NCBI GenBank assembly: GCA_947453445.1
Contig: CANGGP010000028.1
Coordinates: 1-39,272, forward strand
DNA length: 39,272 bases
Direction of reading: 5' to 3'
DNA from: Sphingobacteriaceae bacterium
GTDB taxonomy: Bacteria > Bacteroidota > Bacteroidia > B-17B0 > Aurantibacillaceae
A program made the translations under genes and the position numbers. The notes beneath the pieces are model-generated. The model worked only from the letters and a program-made list of their open reading frames with translations. It was not told the origin of the DNA and ran no database searches. Every line of letters begins with the position of its first letter. Position 1 is the first letter of the stretch. Of this stretch, positions 1 through 9,000 are shown piece by piece.

Positions 1-618
1 ATTTTCAATTTTGTATTTTACGTAAACCAGCTTACTGTTAGATTCTTTGTAAATAACTTCTTCATCGCTAACAGCGGTAAGGCTTTGCGGATCCCAATTC
101 ACCATACGCACACCGCGATAAATCAAACCTTTGTTGTACAAATGAATAAAAGTATCTAATACAGCTTCACTCATATCGGGATCCATGGTAAATTTGGTAC
201 GGTCCCAATCGCAGCTGGCACCAAGCTTTTCGAGTTGTTTTAAAATGATGCCACCATATTTATTTTTCCATTCCCAAGCATGATTTAAAAATGCTTCGCG
301 GCTTAAATCCTTTTTTTGAATGCCTTGTTCTTTTAAAAGTGCCACAACTTTTGCTTCGGTTGCAATGCTGGCATGGTCGGTACCCGGCACCCAGCAGGCA
401 TTGTAACCCAGCATGCGGGCACGGCGAATGAGAACATCTTGAATGGTGTTATTGAGCATATGCCCCATGTGCAATACCCCCGTGACATTGGGTGGCGGAA
501 TGACAATTGTATACGGTTGACGGCTGTCAGGCGTTGATTTAAAAAATTTTTTATCCATCCAATATGGATACCACTTGTTTTCCGCTTCACCGGCGTTGTA
601 TGTTTTCGCTATGTCCAT
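1..618 (-). CDS. valS: valyl-tRNA synthetase, N-terminal part (cut by window start)
   Basis: Charges tRNA-Val with valine in the cytoplasm (class I aminoacyl-tRNA synthetase). Reading the minus strand from an ATG at 618 gives 206 codons with no stop, running off the left edge. The start [20 protein letters not shown] is the usual ValRS N-terminus. [19 protein letters not shown] at about residues 41-59 carries the class I HIGH signature as [17 protein letters not shown] follows at about residues 77-89, also typical of ValRS. The CP1 editing domain, the KMSKS motif and the C-terminal coiled coil lie outside the window. The frame is intact as far as seen. It is divergent from the DUF1573 pair, with about 110 bases between the starts. 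Confidence 0.96.
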   Translation of the reverse strand, partial: MDIAKTYNAGEAENKWYPYWMDKKFFKSTPDSRQPYTIVIPPPNVTGVLHMGHMLNNTIQDVLIRRARMLGYNACWVPGTDHASIATEAKVVALLKEQGIQKKDLSREAFLNHAWEWKNKYGGIILKQLEKLGASCDWDRTKFTMDPDMSEAVLDTFIHLYNKGLIYRGVRMVNWDPQSLTAVSDEEVIYKESNSKLVYVKYKIEN

Positions 619-727
619 TTCTAAGGCCTTGTTCGTTTTTGTTAAATTTCGTAAAATTACGGAAAGAAACGCGTGTTTGTAATATCTTTATGGCACGATA
701 TTAGTTTAATCATTTAAAAAAAAGATT

Positions 728-1231
728 ATGAAAAAATTTATTTTAACCATTGGTTTAGTAGCAGGCTTAACTGCATTTACATTTGCACAAGACGGTCACG
801 CTGCAGGCGATGGTCATAACCACGATCAAGCAGCCCCGGCAGCAGCACCAACGAGCTTGGCTGACATTAAAATGGATAAAATGACCCATGACTATGGCAA
901 TATTAAACAAGGTGAAAATGGTGAATGTGAGTTTAAATTTACCAATAACGGTAAAGAACCATTGGTGATTACCAATTGTCAAGGCAGCTGCGGTTGTACA
1001 GTACCTCAATGTCCGAAAGAACCAATTTTACCCGGTAAAGCCGGTGTAATTAAGGTAAAATACGATACCAACCGTGTTGGCGGTATCTACAAAACCGTTA
1101 CTGTAAACTCGAATGCAAAATCAGGCAATATTGTGTTAACCATTAAAGGTAATGTTGAAGCAAAACCGGTTGAGGAAGCATTTCCTGCGAACCCAACACC
1201 AAGTGGCGCGCCTGTTGAAAAGAAAGGTTAA
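728..1231 (+). CDS. DUF1573 domain secreted protein with His-rich linker
   Basis: A 167-residue exported protein of unknown function. Residues 1-20 form a signal peptide ending TFA before Gln21. A short linker rich in His, Gly, Ala and Pro follows (GHAAGDGHNHDQAAPAAAP). The DUF1573 Ig-like domain covers about residues 50-145, with the family's CGCT motif and the phrase EPILPGKAGVIKVKYDTNR. DUF1573 proteins are abundant in Bacteroidota and are usually envelope proteins without an assigned reaction. The next gene, 22 bases downstream, encodes a second copy of the domain, and the two probably share a transcript ending at the hairpin at 1712-1737. The His-rich linker could bind a metal ion, but that is a guess. 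Confidence 0.9.
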   Translation: MKKFILTIGLVAGLTAFTFAQDGHAAGDGHNHDQAAPAAAPTSLADIKMDKMTHDYGNIKQGENGECEFKFTNNGKEPLVITNCQGSCGCTVPQCPKEPILPGKAGVIKVKYDTNRVGGIYKTVTVNSNAKSGNIVLTIKGNVEAKPVEEAFPANPTPSGAPVEKKG

Positions 1232-1253
1232 TCTGATTTAGAAAATTGAAACT

Positions 1254-1688
1254 ATGAAAAAGTTAATGAGCTTATTAATCGCGTTCTTCGGTTTTGGAAT
1301 GTTCCTTAACGCGCAAGAGTCGGTGATTCCGAGCATGGACCCGAATGCACCTGAAATGAAATTTGAAACTGAGGTGATTGATTATGGTGTTATTGATTAT
1401 GATGCCAACGGTTTACGTGAGTTCAAATTTACCAATGTGGGCAAATCACCATTAACCATTACTTCTGTACAAGGAGAATGTGGTTGTACGGCTACCACCA
1501 TTGATGGTAAACCGGGTTGGCCGCAAGAACCAATTTTACCGGGCAAAAGCGGTGTAATTAAAGTAAAATACGACACCAAAAGAGAAGGTCGTTTTGAGAA
1601 AAACGTAACCATTACCTCTAATGCAAAATACGCCAGTAAAAAAGTGAGAATTAAAGGTGAGATTAAAGCCAAACCGGCCGGTAATTAA
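1254..1688 (+). CDS. DUF1573 domain secreted protein, second copy
   Basis: A 144-residue exported protein and tandem paralogue of the preceding gene. The signal peptide is about residues 1-20 (ending LNAQ). The DUF1573 domain covers about residues 33-140 and has CGCT followed by EPILPGKSGVIKVKYDTKRE, nearly identical to the matching stretch of its neighbour. It lacks the His-rich linker and instead has a short acidic lead (SVIPSMDPNAPEM). The ATG at 1254 is the only start that gives a complete signal peptide. Function is unknown. The pair looks like a local duplication. Confidence 0.9.
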   Translation: MKKLMSLLIAFFGFGMFLNAQESVIPSMDPNAPEMKFETEVIDYGVIDYDANGLREFKFTNVGKSPLTITSVQGECGCTATTIDGKPGWPQEPILPGKSGVIKVKYDTKREGRFEKNVTITSNAKYASKKVRIKGEIKAKPAGN

Positions 1689-1711
1689 GCTTTTCACAAA
1701 TTTATTTTAAG

Positions 1712-1737
1712 AATCCCGCCCAAAGCGGGATTTTTTT
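1712..1737 (+). terminator. Rho-independent terminator after the DUF1573 pair
   Basis: A perfect 8-bp stem, AATCCCGC (1712-1719) with GCGGGATT (1725-1732), and a 5-base loop CCAAA. It is followed by an unbroken T run to 1737. It sits 24 bases after the DUF1573 stop and overlaps the last codon of the converging methyltransferase gene. On the minus strand the trailing T run is weak, so it mainly serves the plus-strand genes. Confidence 0.88.
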
Positions 1738-2497
1738 ATGCCTTTAATTGACGAAAAAATTCAGACAAAATAATGGAAGTGGCCATGGCTGCATTAAGCG
1801 ATTCGCTGCCGTTAGCGGGAGAGGCAGGAATGGTGATGGCCTTGTTGATCAACTGAATGTTCTGCTCTGAAATGCCATTGGCTTCATTGCCAATAACAAT
1901 TAAACCCCCAGAGAGTTTTTGCGTGTATAAACTAGGACTGTTGAATAATGCACCATATACATGATCAATTTTTTGATTTTCGAGTATACTGGGCAAAGTT
2001 TGGTAACTGATATTCACCCGCAAAATAGCCCCCATACTCGATTGCACCACCTTGGGATTATAACAATCGCATGTATTTGGTGAAGCAAATATTTGATGCA
2101 CGCCAAACCAATCAGCCAAACGCAATATGGTGCCCATGTTACCCGGATCACGAATATCATCGAGGTACAAGCTAAATTCATTTTGAAAATCAAGTGGCTT
2201 TGATGAATCATCAAAATAATGTGCCACAATAAGGGCTTCATTGGGTGTTTCAAGCAAACTAATTTTTTTTAAGCCGGTTTCTTCAACAATGCTGTATTTA
2301 ATTTTGGTTTGTGAAATAAGTGTTTGATTTGTTGTAAAAAAATGTTCAGTACAATAAAGGCTTTCGATGCTTTCAGATTTTGTTTGCATCATTTCGCGGC
2401 ATAATTTGATGCCTTCGACAATGAATTTTTTTTGTTGGTCGCGGTATTTTTTATGGTGAAGAAATTGTATTTCCTTTGTTTGATTTTTACTCAGCAT
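1736..2497 (-). CDS. TrmH/SpoU-family RNA 2'-O-methyltransferase
   Basis: Predicted S-adenosylmethionine-dependent 2'-O-ribose methyltransferase acting on rRNA or tRNA. The 253-residue protein has the two-part layout of the family. An N-terminal substrate-binding region (HHKKYRDQQKKFIVEGIKL) is followed by a SPOUT knot domain with motif 1 DIRDPGNMGTILRLADWFG, motif 2 VIGNEANGIS and motif 3 IPASPANGSESLNAAMAT. I chose the ATG at 2497 rather than an in-frame upstream codon at 2548, because the family motif begins right after MLSKNQTKEI and the longer version would run into the divergent gene. The exact target nucleotide cannot be told from sequence. Confidence 0.9.
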   Translation of the reverse strand: MLSKNQTKEIQFLHHKKYRDQQKKFIVEGIKLCREMMQTKSESIESLYCTEHFFTTNQTLISQTKIKYSIVEETGLKKISLLETPNEALIVAHYFDDSSKPLDFQNEFSLYLDDIRDPGNMGTILRLADWFGVHQIFASPNTCDCYNPKVVQSSMGAILRVNISYQTLPSILENQKIDHVYGALFNSPSLYTQKLSGGLIVIGNEANGISEQNIQLINKAITIPASPANGSESLNAAMATSIILSEFFRQLKA

Positions 2498-2532
2498 ATT
2501 TAATACTAAATTAGCATACTTAAAGCGATAAA

Positions 2533-5046
2533 TTGCAATACAGGCCAAATATCCATAAAAATTTCATAAGAAAAATCATTCATTTATTCTTGCTTATTTT
2601 TTTGATTTTTTTGGGCGCTTGTAATCCCGGTAAAAAACTCGCATCAAATCAATATTTGCTGAACAGGGTGGAAATAAAAAATCACCGTGAGACGAAAATT
2701 CCACTTGAAAATTTTGAAACTTTTTACCGTCAAAAACCAAACCGTAAATTACTTCGAACTGTGCATTTTTTTGTTTGGTGGTATAATTTATTTGATCAAG
2801 AAAAAATCAGTAAAAAAAAATTAGCCAGAAATTTACATTATGATCAAATAAATGCTGAACGTGCTTTAAGAACAGACAAAATAAATGCCAAACGTGCATT
2901 AAAAGGCAAAAAACCAAAAACACCGCGCTTTAAAGATAAAGAATCGCCTATGTTGATTGAAAGTATTCGCGACATCGGTGAAGCTGCGGTAATTTTAGAT
3001 TCAAGTTTAATTGAGCAAACAAGGTTTCAGTTGAGTAAATATTTATTTATCAAAGGGTATTTTAACAACGAAGTAAAAGACAGCATTTTAGTGGGCAAAA
3101 ATTCAAAGAAAGCCACAGTTATTTATATTTTAAAACCAAAAACACCTTATACCATTCAACAAATCAATTACCAAATTGATGATGATTATTTGGCTTCTTA
3201 TGTTTTAAAGGATACCATTCATTCACTCATTAAAAGAGGCAATCACTATGACAAGGAAATATTTCAAGCCGAAAGGCAGCGCATCACCGACTTTGCGCTA
3301 AACCACGGCTTTTATTTTTTCGAAAACATTTACACCGATTTTGCAATCGATACTTCGATTAGTGCCAAAAAAATATACGTGACCATGCATATAAAAAAAT
3401 ATGCACAAACCTCACAATTAAACAATGATTCATTGGTATTTGTGCCACATCCCCAATACCGTTTAAAAAATGTGTACATCATCACCGATCCTGTAATTGG
3501 TAATGTTAGAGATGCTGTGTTTACAGATAGTTTGAAAGGTAGCGACGGGAAACAAATTTTTTTATTGAACAAACCCTTGGCATTCAAAAAAAACTTATTG
3601 CTCGACAATATTGATATTCGTACCGGGCAGTATTTTAAAAAAGACAGCGCCCAACACACCTATAAACAGTTATTGTCGTTGGGTGTTTTTAAAAATGTAA
3701 GCATCCAATTTTTCATCGACAAACAAAGTGTTTTGGGCTTAAATTGTTACATCATCTGCAGTCCGCTTATGAAACAATCCATCACCTCCGAAATAGAAGG
3801 CACCAATACCTCAGGCAACTTGGGTATCGACGGTAGTTTATTGTGGCAAAACAAAAACACATTTAAAGGCGGCGAACTTATTGAATTAAAGTTGCAAGGC
3901 TCTTTATCTGCACAAGCCCAATTTAACACCCAAGAAAGTTCAGGCAGTAACATCACTAATTTGAATAAAACTTTTAACACCATACAATTTGGTCCTGAAG
4001 CCACTTTCGCAGTGCCAAGAGCCTTTTTCCCATTCTCCTTGTTGCCCTTTAACCGCGACATGTCGCCACGCACCTATATTAAAACGAGTGTAAATTATCA
4101 GGCCAGACCACAATTTAACCGCATCATTTCAAGTATTGATTATGGGTTTAGTTTTAAAACCCACCAAAATACATTAAAGCACGATTTTATTCCTTTTGAA
4201 TTGTATTTGGTGAAGGCCAATTTGAGCAGCGATTTTAAAAATTCATTGGTAGATTATAAAGATGCCTTTTTATTAAATTCATTTCAAAATCACATTACAT
4301 CACTCACCAAATATGTGGTGACATATTTATCGAAAGAAAATTCGAATACCAGCAATAAACCTGTAAACTATTTAAGATTTTCAATTCAATCATCAGGTAA
4401 TTTATTGCGTGAATTAATGCAATTAACCTCTGAAAAACCTGATAGTTTAAACCGTTATTTGATTTTGGGAATTCCTTTTGCGCAATTTTTAAAAACAGAA
4501 ATCGACTACAGGCATTATGTGCCCGTGCGTAAAAAAAGCCGTTTGGTTTATCGTGTGGCAGGGGGATTTGCCAAGCCATTAACAAATTTAAATGTATTGC
4601 CTTATGAACAAAGTTTTTTTAGTGGCGGCCCAAACAGCATTCGGGCGTGGCGTGCCAGAACCCTTGGTCCGGGCGGTTACGACCCGCGCAATAGCACCAC
4701 CCGTTATGATAAAATCGGCGACATGTTATTGGAGGCAAATTTAGAATACCGCTTTCATATTATTAACTCCTTCAACGGCGCTATTTTTGTTGATGCCGGA
4801 AATATTTGGCGTATCAAACGCGATGAAAATAAACCGGGCGGCGAATTTGTGCTGAATAAGTTTGCCGACCAAATTGCCATAGGCAGCGGCATGGGTATTC
4901 GATGGGATTTAAACTTTTTTGTTTTGCGATTAGATTTAGCCATCCCCGTGAAAGATCCTAAATTTGCGGTAGGAGACCGTTGGACATTTAATAAAAAACC
5001 ATACGAATACTTGGTCGCTAATTTTGGCATCGGTTATCCATTTTAA
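2533..5046 (+). CDS. tamL: TamL-type BamA/TamA-family outer-membrane lipoprotein
   Basis: An 837-residue Omp85-family protein, probably the outer-membrane half of the translocation and assembly module. In Bacteroidota this is a lipoprotein (TamL) working with inner-membrane TamB. The N-terminus has a basic region, a hydrophobic core and the lipobox LGAC, giving lipidation at about Cys30. POTRA-like material follows to about residue 430, then the C-terminal bacterial surface antigen barrel. The loop-6 signature appears as GGPNSIRAWRARTLGPGGY, and the protein ends in an aromatic residue (GYPF). No in-frame ATG precedes the signal peptide, so TTG at 2533 is the likely start. It is the first gene of a tight operon (4-base gap to the next). 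TamB is not in the window. Confidence 0.86.
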   Translation: MQYRPNIHKNFIRKIIHLFLLIFLIFLGACNPGKKLASNQYLLNRVEIKNHRETKIPLENFETFYRQKPNRKLLRTVHFFVWWYNLFDQEKISKKKLARNLHYDQINAERALRTDKINAKRALKGKKPKTPRFKDKESPMLIESIRDIGEAAVILDSSLIEQTRFQLSKYLFIKGYFNNEVKDSILVGKNSKKATVIYILKPKTPYTIQQINYQIDDDYLASYVLKDTIHSLIKRGNHYDKEIFQAERQRITDFALNHGFYFFENIYTDFAIDTSISAKKIYVTMHIKKYAQTSQLNNDSLVFVPHPQYRLKNVYIITDPVIGNVRDAVFTDSLKGSDGKQIFLLNKPLAFKKNLLLDNIDIRTGQYFKKDSAQHTYKQLLSLGVFKNVSIQFFIDKQSVLGLNCYIICSPLMKQSITSEIEGTNTSGNLGIDGSLLWQNKNTFKGGELIELKLQGSLSAQAQFNTQESSGSNITNLNKTFNTIQFGPEATFAVPRAFFPFSLLPFNRDMSPRTYIKTSVNYQARPQFNRIISSIDYGFSFKTHQNTLKHDFIPFELYLVKANLSSDFKNSLVDYKDAFLLNSFQNHITSLTKYVVTYLSKENSNTSNKPVNYLRFSIQSSGNLLRELMQLTSEKPDSLNRYLILGIPFAQFLKTEIDYRHYVPVRKKSRLVYRVAGGFAKPLTNLNVLPYEQSFFSGGPNSIRAWRARTLGPGGYDPRNSTTRYDKIGDMLLEANLEYRFHIINSFNGAIFVDAGNIWRIKRDENKPGGEFVLNKFADQIAIGSGMGIRWDLNFFVLRLDLAIPVKDPKFAVGDRWTFNKKPYEYLVANFGIGYPF

Positions 5047-5050
5047 AATT

Positions 5051-5923
5051 ATGAAAGTTGCAGGATTTACCATCATTCGAAATGCGCTGAAATATGATTA
5101 TCCGGTTGTGGAGGCCATTACATCGATACTGGATATCTGTGATGCCTTTTATGTGGGCTTGGGCAACAGCGACGATGATACACGGCAATTGATATTGTCG
5201 ATAAAATCAAATAAAATTAAAATCATTGATACCGTTTGGGATGATACCTTAAGGGAAGGCGGAAAAGTTTTGGCCGACGAAACCAACAAAATTTTTGATG
5301 CGATACCGGCTGAATTTGATTGGTGTTTTTACATTCAAAGCGATGAATGCGTGCACGAACAAGATTTGCCGAAAATTAGTGCCGGCATGCAAAAATATTT
5401 GCAGCATCCTGAAGTAGAAGGCTTGTTATTTGAATACAAACATTTTTACGGCGATTACAAATACATTGGTATTGGGCGACGTTGGTACAAGCATGAAATA
5501 CGCATTATTAGAAATGATAAAAACATTCGTTCGTATAAAGATGCCCAAGGCTTTAGAAAAATAAAGGGCGAAAAATTGCAGGTGAAAAAAATAGATGCGT
5601 TTATTCACCATTATGGTTGGGTAAAACCACCAAAGGCCCAGCAGGAAAAACAAAAATCATTTCACAAAATGTGGCACAATGATGAATGGGTGAAAAGTCA
5701 TGTTAGCGCCGCTGATGAATACGATTACAGCAATATCGACTTGTTAGAAATTTACCAAGGTACACACCCCAAAGTGTTTGAAAAACGCATTGAAAAGGTG
5801 AACTGGCAATTTGCATACGACCGTAAAAAAGTAAAAACAAATAGCAAGTACCAATTGTTATTTTGGATAGAGAAACTGTGCGGTTGGCGCATTGGTGAAA
5901 ACAGAAATTATAAAATTATTTAA
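5051..5923 (+). CDS. glycosyltransferase family 2-like protein
   Basis: A 290-residue cytoplasmic protein resembling family 2-like glycosyltransferases common in Bacteroidota. The opening MKVAGFTIIRNALKYDYP is the usual N-terminal strand and nucleotide-binding start. DWCFYIQSDECVHE at about residues 100-113 occupies the place of the DxD-type metal and sugar-nucleotide site (here SDE). The ATG at 5051 is preferred over an in-frame codon at 5024, which lies inside the tamL end. Donor and acceptor are unknown. Its position between tamL and an SDR gene (2-base gap) suggests a role in envelope glycan or surface modification, but this is inference. Confidence 0.72.
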   Translation: MKVAGFTIIRNALKYDYPVVEAITSILDICDAFYVGLGNSDDDTRQLILSIKSNKIKIIDTVWDDTLREGGKVLADETNKIFDAIPAEFDWCFYIQSDECVHEQDLPKISAGMQKYLQHPEVEGLLFEYKHFYGDYKYIGIGRRWYKHEIRIIRNDKNIRSYKDAQGFRKIKGEKLQVKKIDAFIHHYGWVKPPKAQQEKQKSFHKMWHNDEWVKSHVSAADEYDYSNIDLLEIYQGTHPKVFEKRIEKVNWQFAYDRKKVKTNSKYQLLFWIEKLCGWRIGENRNYKII

Positions 5924-5925
5924 AT

Positions 5926-6624
5926 ATGTTAGTTGTTGTTACAGGGGCATCGAAAGGCATAGGATTTGAATTGGTTAAAAAAATGAGTGCCATCAAAGGA
6001 TGCATGGTGATTGCTATTTCAAGAAACATTCAAACTTTAACCACATTGCAATCGGGTAAAAACGGGCATGCCATTTTGCCTATAAAAGCTGATATCACCA
6101 AGGAAAAGGATTTAAAAAAAGTGTTGCAAACCATTCTAAAAATTAATTTACCCTTGGATGTGTTGGTAAACAATGCCGGGATGATTGTGAACAAGGCCTT
6201 CGAAAAAATAAGCACTAAAGAACTGCAAGGCGTATATGACACCAATGTGTTGGCGCCGTTTAAACTCATCCAATTGTTATTGCCGGCTCTTAAAAAATCT
6301 AAAAAAGCACATGTGGTAAACATCAGCAGCATGGGCGGTTTTCAAGGTTCAGCGAAGTTTTCGGGACTCAGTGCTTATTCAAGTAGCAAGTCAGCACTTT
6401 CGGGATTAACAGAATGTTTAGCAGAAGAATTAAAAGGATTTAAGATTAGCGTCAATTGTTTGGCCATTGGCGCCGTGCAAACCGAAATGTTGGGCAAGGC
6501 CTTCCCCGGCTACAAAGCGCCTTTAATGCCAAGCGAAATGGCAGAATACATCTGTGATTTTGCATTACAGGGACATCGTTATTTTAATGGTAAAATTATT
6601 CCGGTTTCATCAAGTACACCTTAA
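5926..6624 (+). CDS. short-chain dehydrogenase/reductase (SDR)
   Basis: A 232-residue classical SDR, a NAD(P)-dependent oxidoreductase of unknown substrate. The cofactor motif TGASKGIG is at residues 6-13 and NNAG at 82-85. The catalytic triad is represented by Ser134/135 in NISSMGG, Tyr151 and Lys155 in YSSSK. The C-terminal substrate-binding part is short, and the protein is slightly below the usual 240-260 residues. It is co-directional and almost contiguous with its neighbours (2 bases on each side), so it is very probably translated from the same transcript as the TonB-dependent receptor downstream. Confidence 0.9.
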   Translation: MLVVVTGASKGIGFELVKKMSAIKGCMVIAISRNIQTLTTLQSGKNGHAILPIKADITKEKDLKKVLQTILKINLPLDVLVNNAGMIVNKAFEKISTKELQGVYDTNVLAPFKLIQLLLPALKKSKKAHVVNISSMGGFQGSAKFSGLSAYSSSKSALSGLTECLAEELKGFKISVNCLAIGAVQTEMLGKAFPGYKAPLMPSEMAEYICDFALQGHRYFNGKIIPVSSSTP

Positions 6625-6626
6625 AC

Positions 6627-8993
6627 ATGAAACGTTTTTTATTGATGCTGTTTCTGTTGCATCAGTTTACAGCCTTTACACAAGTAATCACCCAAACCAT
6701 CCGTGGACTCATTGTTGACAAACAAAGTCAAGCGCCCATGCCGGGCGTGGTGGTGCAGGTGCTTGGCACAAGCGAAGCTTTCAATTGCATCAGTGGGACC
6801 GATGGATCTTTTAAATTAAAGGAAGTGCCCTTGGGACGTTGGCAATTAAAATTTCAATTGTTGGGCTACAAAGAAAAGTTTGTAACAGTTGTATTAAATG
6901 CCGGTAAAGAAAGTGTGAGCAACATTGAATTGGAAGAACAAGTGATTGAAGGCGAAGAAGTGGTGGTAACAGCCGAACAAGACAAAACCAAAACAAACAA
7001 CAAGATGAGTACCGTTAGTGCCAGGGTATTCAGTGCCGAAGAAGCTGCCCGATATGCCGGTAGCAGAAACGACCCTGCGCGCATGGCGGCAAACTTTGCC
7101 GGCGTAAGCGGTTCGAATGATTCACGCAACGATATTGTGGTGAGGGGCAATTCGCCCTTGGGTATTTTGTGGCGCTTAAATGGATTGGATATTCCAAATC
7201 CGAATCATTTTGGTAATGCAGGCGCAACAGGCGGACCCATCAGCATTTTAAACAACAACACACTCGACAATTCAGATTTTATGACCGGGGCATTTTCGGC
7301 AGATTATGGCAATGCCACCTCGGGTGTGTTTGATTTAAAAATGCGACAAGGCAACAATGAGAAACACGAATTTTTAGCCCAAGTGGGTTTTAATGGTGTA
7401 GAGCTTGGTATTGAAGGTCCTTTCTCAAAAAATAAAAACGCCTCCTATCTTTTGAATTACCGCTATTCAACCATTTCAGTATTTAAAGCCTTAAACATTG
7501 ATTATGGCGCAGGTTCAGCAGTACCCCAATACCAAGACATTAGTTTTAAAAGTGATGTGAACACCAATCACTTTGGTAAATTTTCGTTGTGGGCTGTTGG
7601 AGGATTAAGTTACGTGGCCTTGCTTGAAAGTGATACCAAGCCCGGACAAGGCCTGTATGGTTTTAGCGGGCGCGACACATATTTTAAATCAAACGTGGGT
7701 GCCACTGGCTTGTCGCATACCTACCTTTTGAAAAACAACGCTTACATCAAAACGAATATTGGCATCAGTGGCAATTACAATCAAATTAAAGCCGACCGAA
7801 TAGACTCTTCTTTTAAAACACCCAAAAATTTAAAGCCCGAGTATCGTCAAACCACCCAAACCCTGCGTTATTCAATCAACAGCACTTACAATAAAAAATT
7901 TAATTCACGTAACTTTTTAAACATTGGTGTGTATGCTGAACTATATCAAAGTATTTTCATCGACAGTAGTGACACCAAATATGGTCTTCACACCTTTGTG
8001 ACATTGCGAAACTACAAAGGCAATACCGGTTTGTTACGCGGCTTCGCGCAATGGCAACATAAGTTCAACGAAAAAATACAATTTAATGTGGGCTTAAGTA
8101 ACCAATACTTTTTATTGAATCAATCGAATGCCATTGAACCAAGGCTTGGTATAAAATACGCCATCAGTGCCAAAAAAACACTGGCGTTTGGCGGCGGGCT
8201 GCACAGCCAGTTACAGCCAACCTATATTTATTTTGCCAGTGATACAGTGATGGGCATAAATGTGGAAACAAATAAAAATTTAGATTTTACCCGTGCCATG
8301 CATGCGGTGCTGGCTTATGATCAAAGTTTTAATGCCAATTTCAGATTAAAGACAGAAATTTATTACCAGTACATTTTTCATGCACCGGTGAAAGATTATC
8401 CCAATTCGTTTTCGGTATTGAATTTAGGTGCCGATTTTACGAGTCCGAATGTAAACCACTTGGTGAGCAAGGGAAAAGGCGAAAACTACGGCATTGAAAT
8501 TACCCTCGAAAAATTTTACAGCAAAGGATTTTATTTTCTATTCACGGGTAGCTTTTTTGAAAGTAAATATGCAGGCAGCGACAACATCACGCGCAACACG
8601 GCTTTTAACGGCAATTACGTGATAAATGCATTGGGCGGAAAAGAAATTAAAATAAAACAGAAACACACCTTGAGCATTGATACACGCATCACCTATGCCG
8701 GCGGGAAAAGATACACCCCCATTGATTTGGCTGCCAGCATCGCAGCTAATAATGAAGTACGTGACAATAGTCGGGCTTACGACATGCAATACCCCGATTA
8801 TTTTCGCATGGATGTAAAACCCGGTTATCGTTACAACAGTAAAAAAGTGACCCACGAATTTTCAATCGATATTCAAAATGTTACACGCAACCTCAATGTG
8901 TTTCAGCAAACTTATAATGTGGTGCAAAAAAACATTCAAACAGATTACCAATTGAAATTTTTTGTGATTCCGCAGTACCGTGTTTTATTTTAG
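6627..8993 (+). CDS. TonB-dependent receptor with N-terminal carboxypeptidase-like domain
   Basis: A 788-residue outer-membrane active-transport receptor powered by TonB-ExbBD. The signal peptide covers about residues 1-19 (ending FTQ). A CarboxypepD_reg-like domain follows at about 22-110, with the typical GLIVDKQSQAPMPGVVVQV. The plug domain spans about 125-235 (NDIVVRGNSPLGILWRLNG and NPNHFGNAGATGG). The rest is the 22-strand-type barrel, ending YRVLF with a terminal aromatic. There is no SusD partner beside it, so it is not an obvious SusC. The ligand is unknown. It is the last gene of the tamL operon and ends seven bases before a converging gene. Confidence 0.9.
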   Translation: MKRFLLMLFLLHQFTAFTQVITQTIRGLIVDKQSQAPMPGVVVQVLGTSEAFNCISGTDGSFKLKEVPLGRWQLKFQLLGYKEKFVTVVLNAGKESVSNIELEEQVIEGEEVVVTAEQDKTKTNNKMSTVSARVFSAEEAARYAGSRNDPARMAANFAGVSGSNDSRNDIVVRGNSPLGILWRLNGLDIPNPNHFGNAGATGGPISILNNNTLDNSDFMTGAFSADYGNATSGVFDLKMRQGNNEKHEFLAQVGFNGVELGIEGPFSKNKNASYLLNYRYSTISVFKALNIDYGAGSAVPQYQDISFKSDVNTNHFGKFSLWAVGGLSYVALLESDTKPGQGLYGFSGRDTYFKSNVGATGLSHTYLLKNNAYIKTNIGISGNYNQIKADRIDSSFKTPKNLKPEYRQTTQTLRYSINSTYNKKFNSRNFLNIGVYAELYQSIFIDSSDTKYGLHTFVTLRNYKGNTGLLRGFAQWQHKFNEKIQFNVGLSNQYFLLNQSNAIEPRLGIKYAISAKKTLAFGGGLHSQLQPTYIYFASDTVMGINVETNKNLDFTRAMHAVLAYDQSFNANFRLKTEIYYQYIFHAPVKDYPNSFSVLNLGADFTSPNVNHLVSKGKGENYGIEITLEKFYSKGFYFLFTGSFFESKYAGSDNITRNTAFNGNYVINALGGKEIKIKQKHTLSIDTRITYAGGKRYTPIDLAASIAANNEVRDNSRAYDMQYPDYFRMDVKPGYRYNSKKVTHEFSIDIQNVTRNLNVFQQTYNVVQKNIQTDYQLKFFVIPQYRVLF

Positions 8994-9000
8994 TGAAGCC

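Noticed and set aside
767-1009. Minus-strand 80-codon frame across the first DUF1573 gene.
   Set aside because: It lies wholly inside a well-supported gene on the other strand and has no recognisable features.
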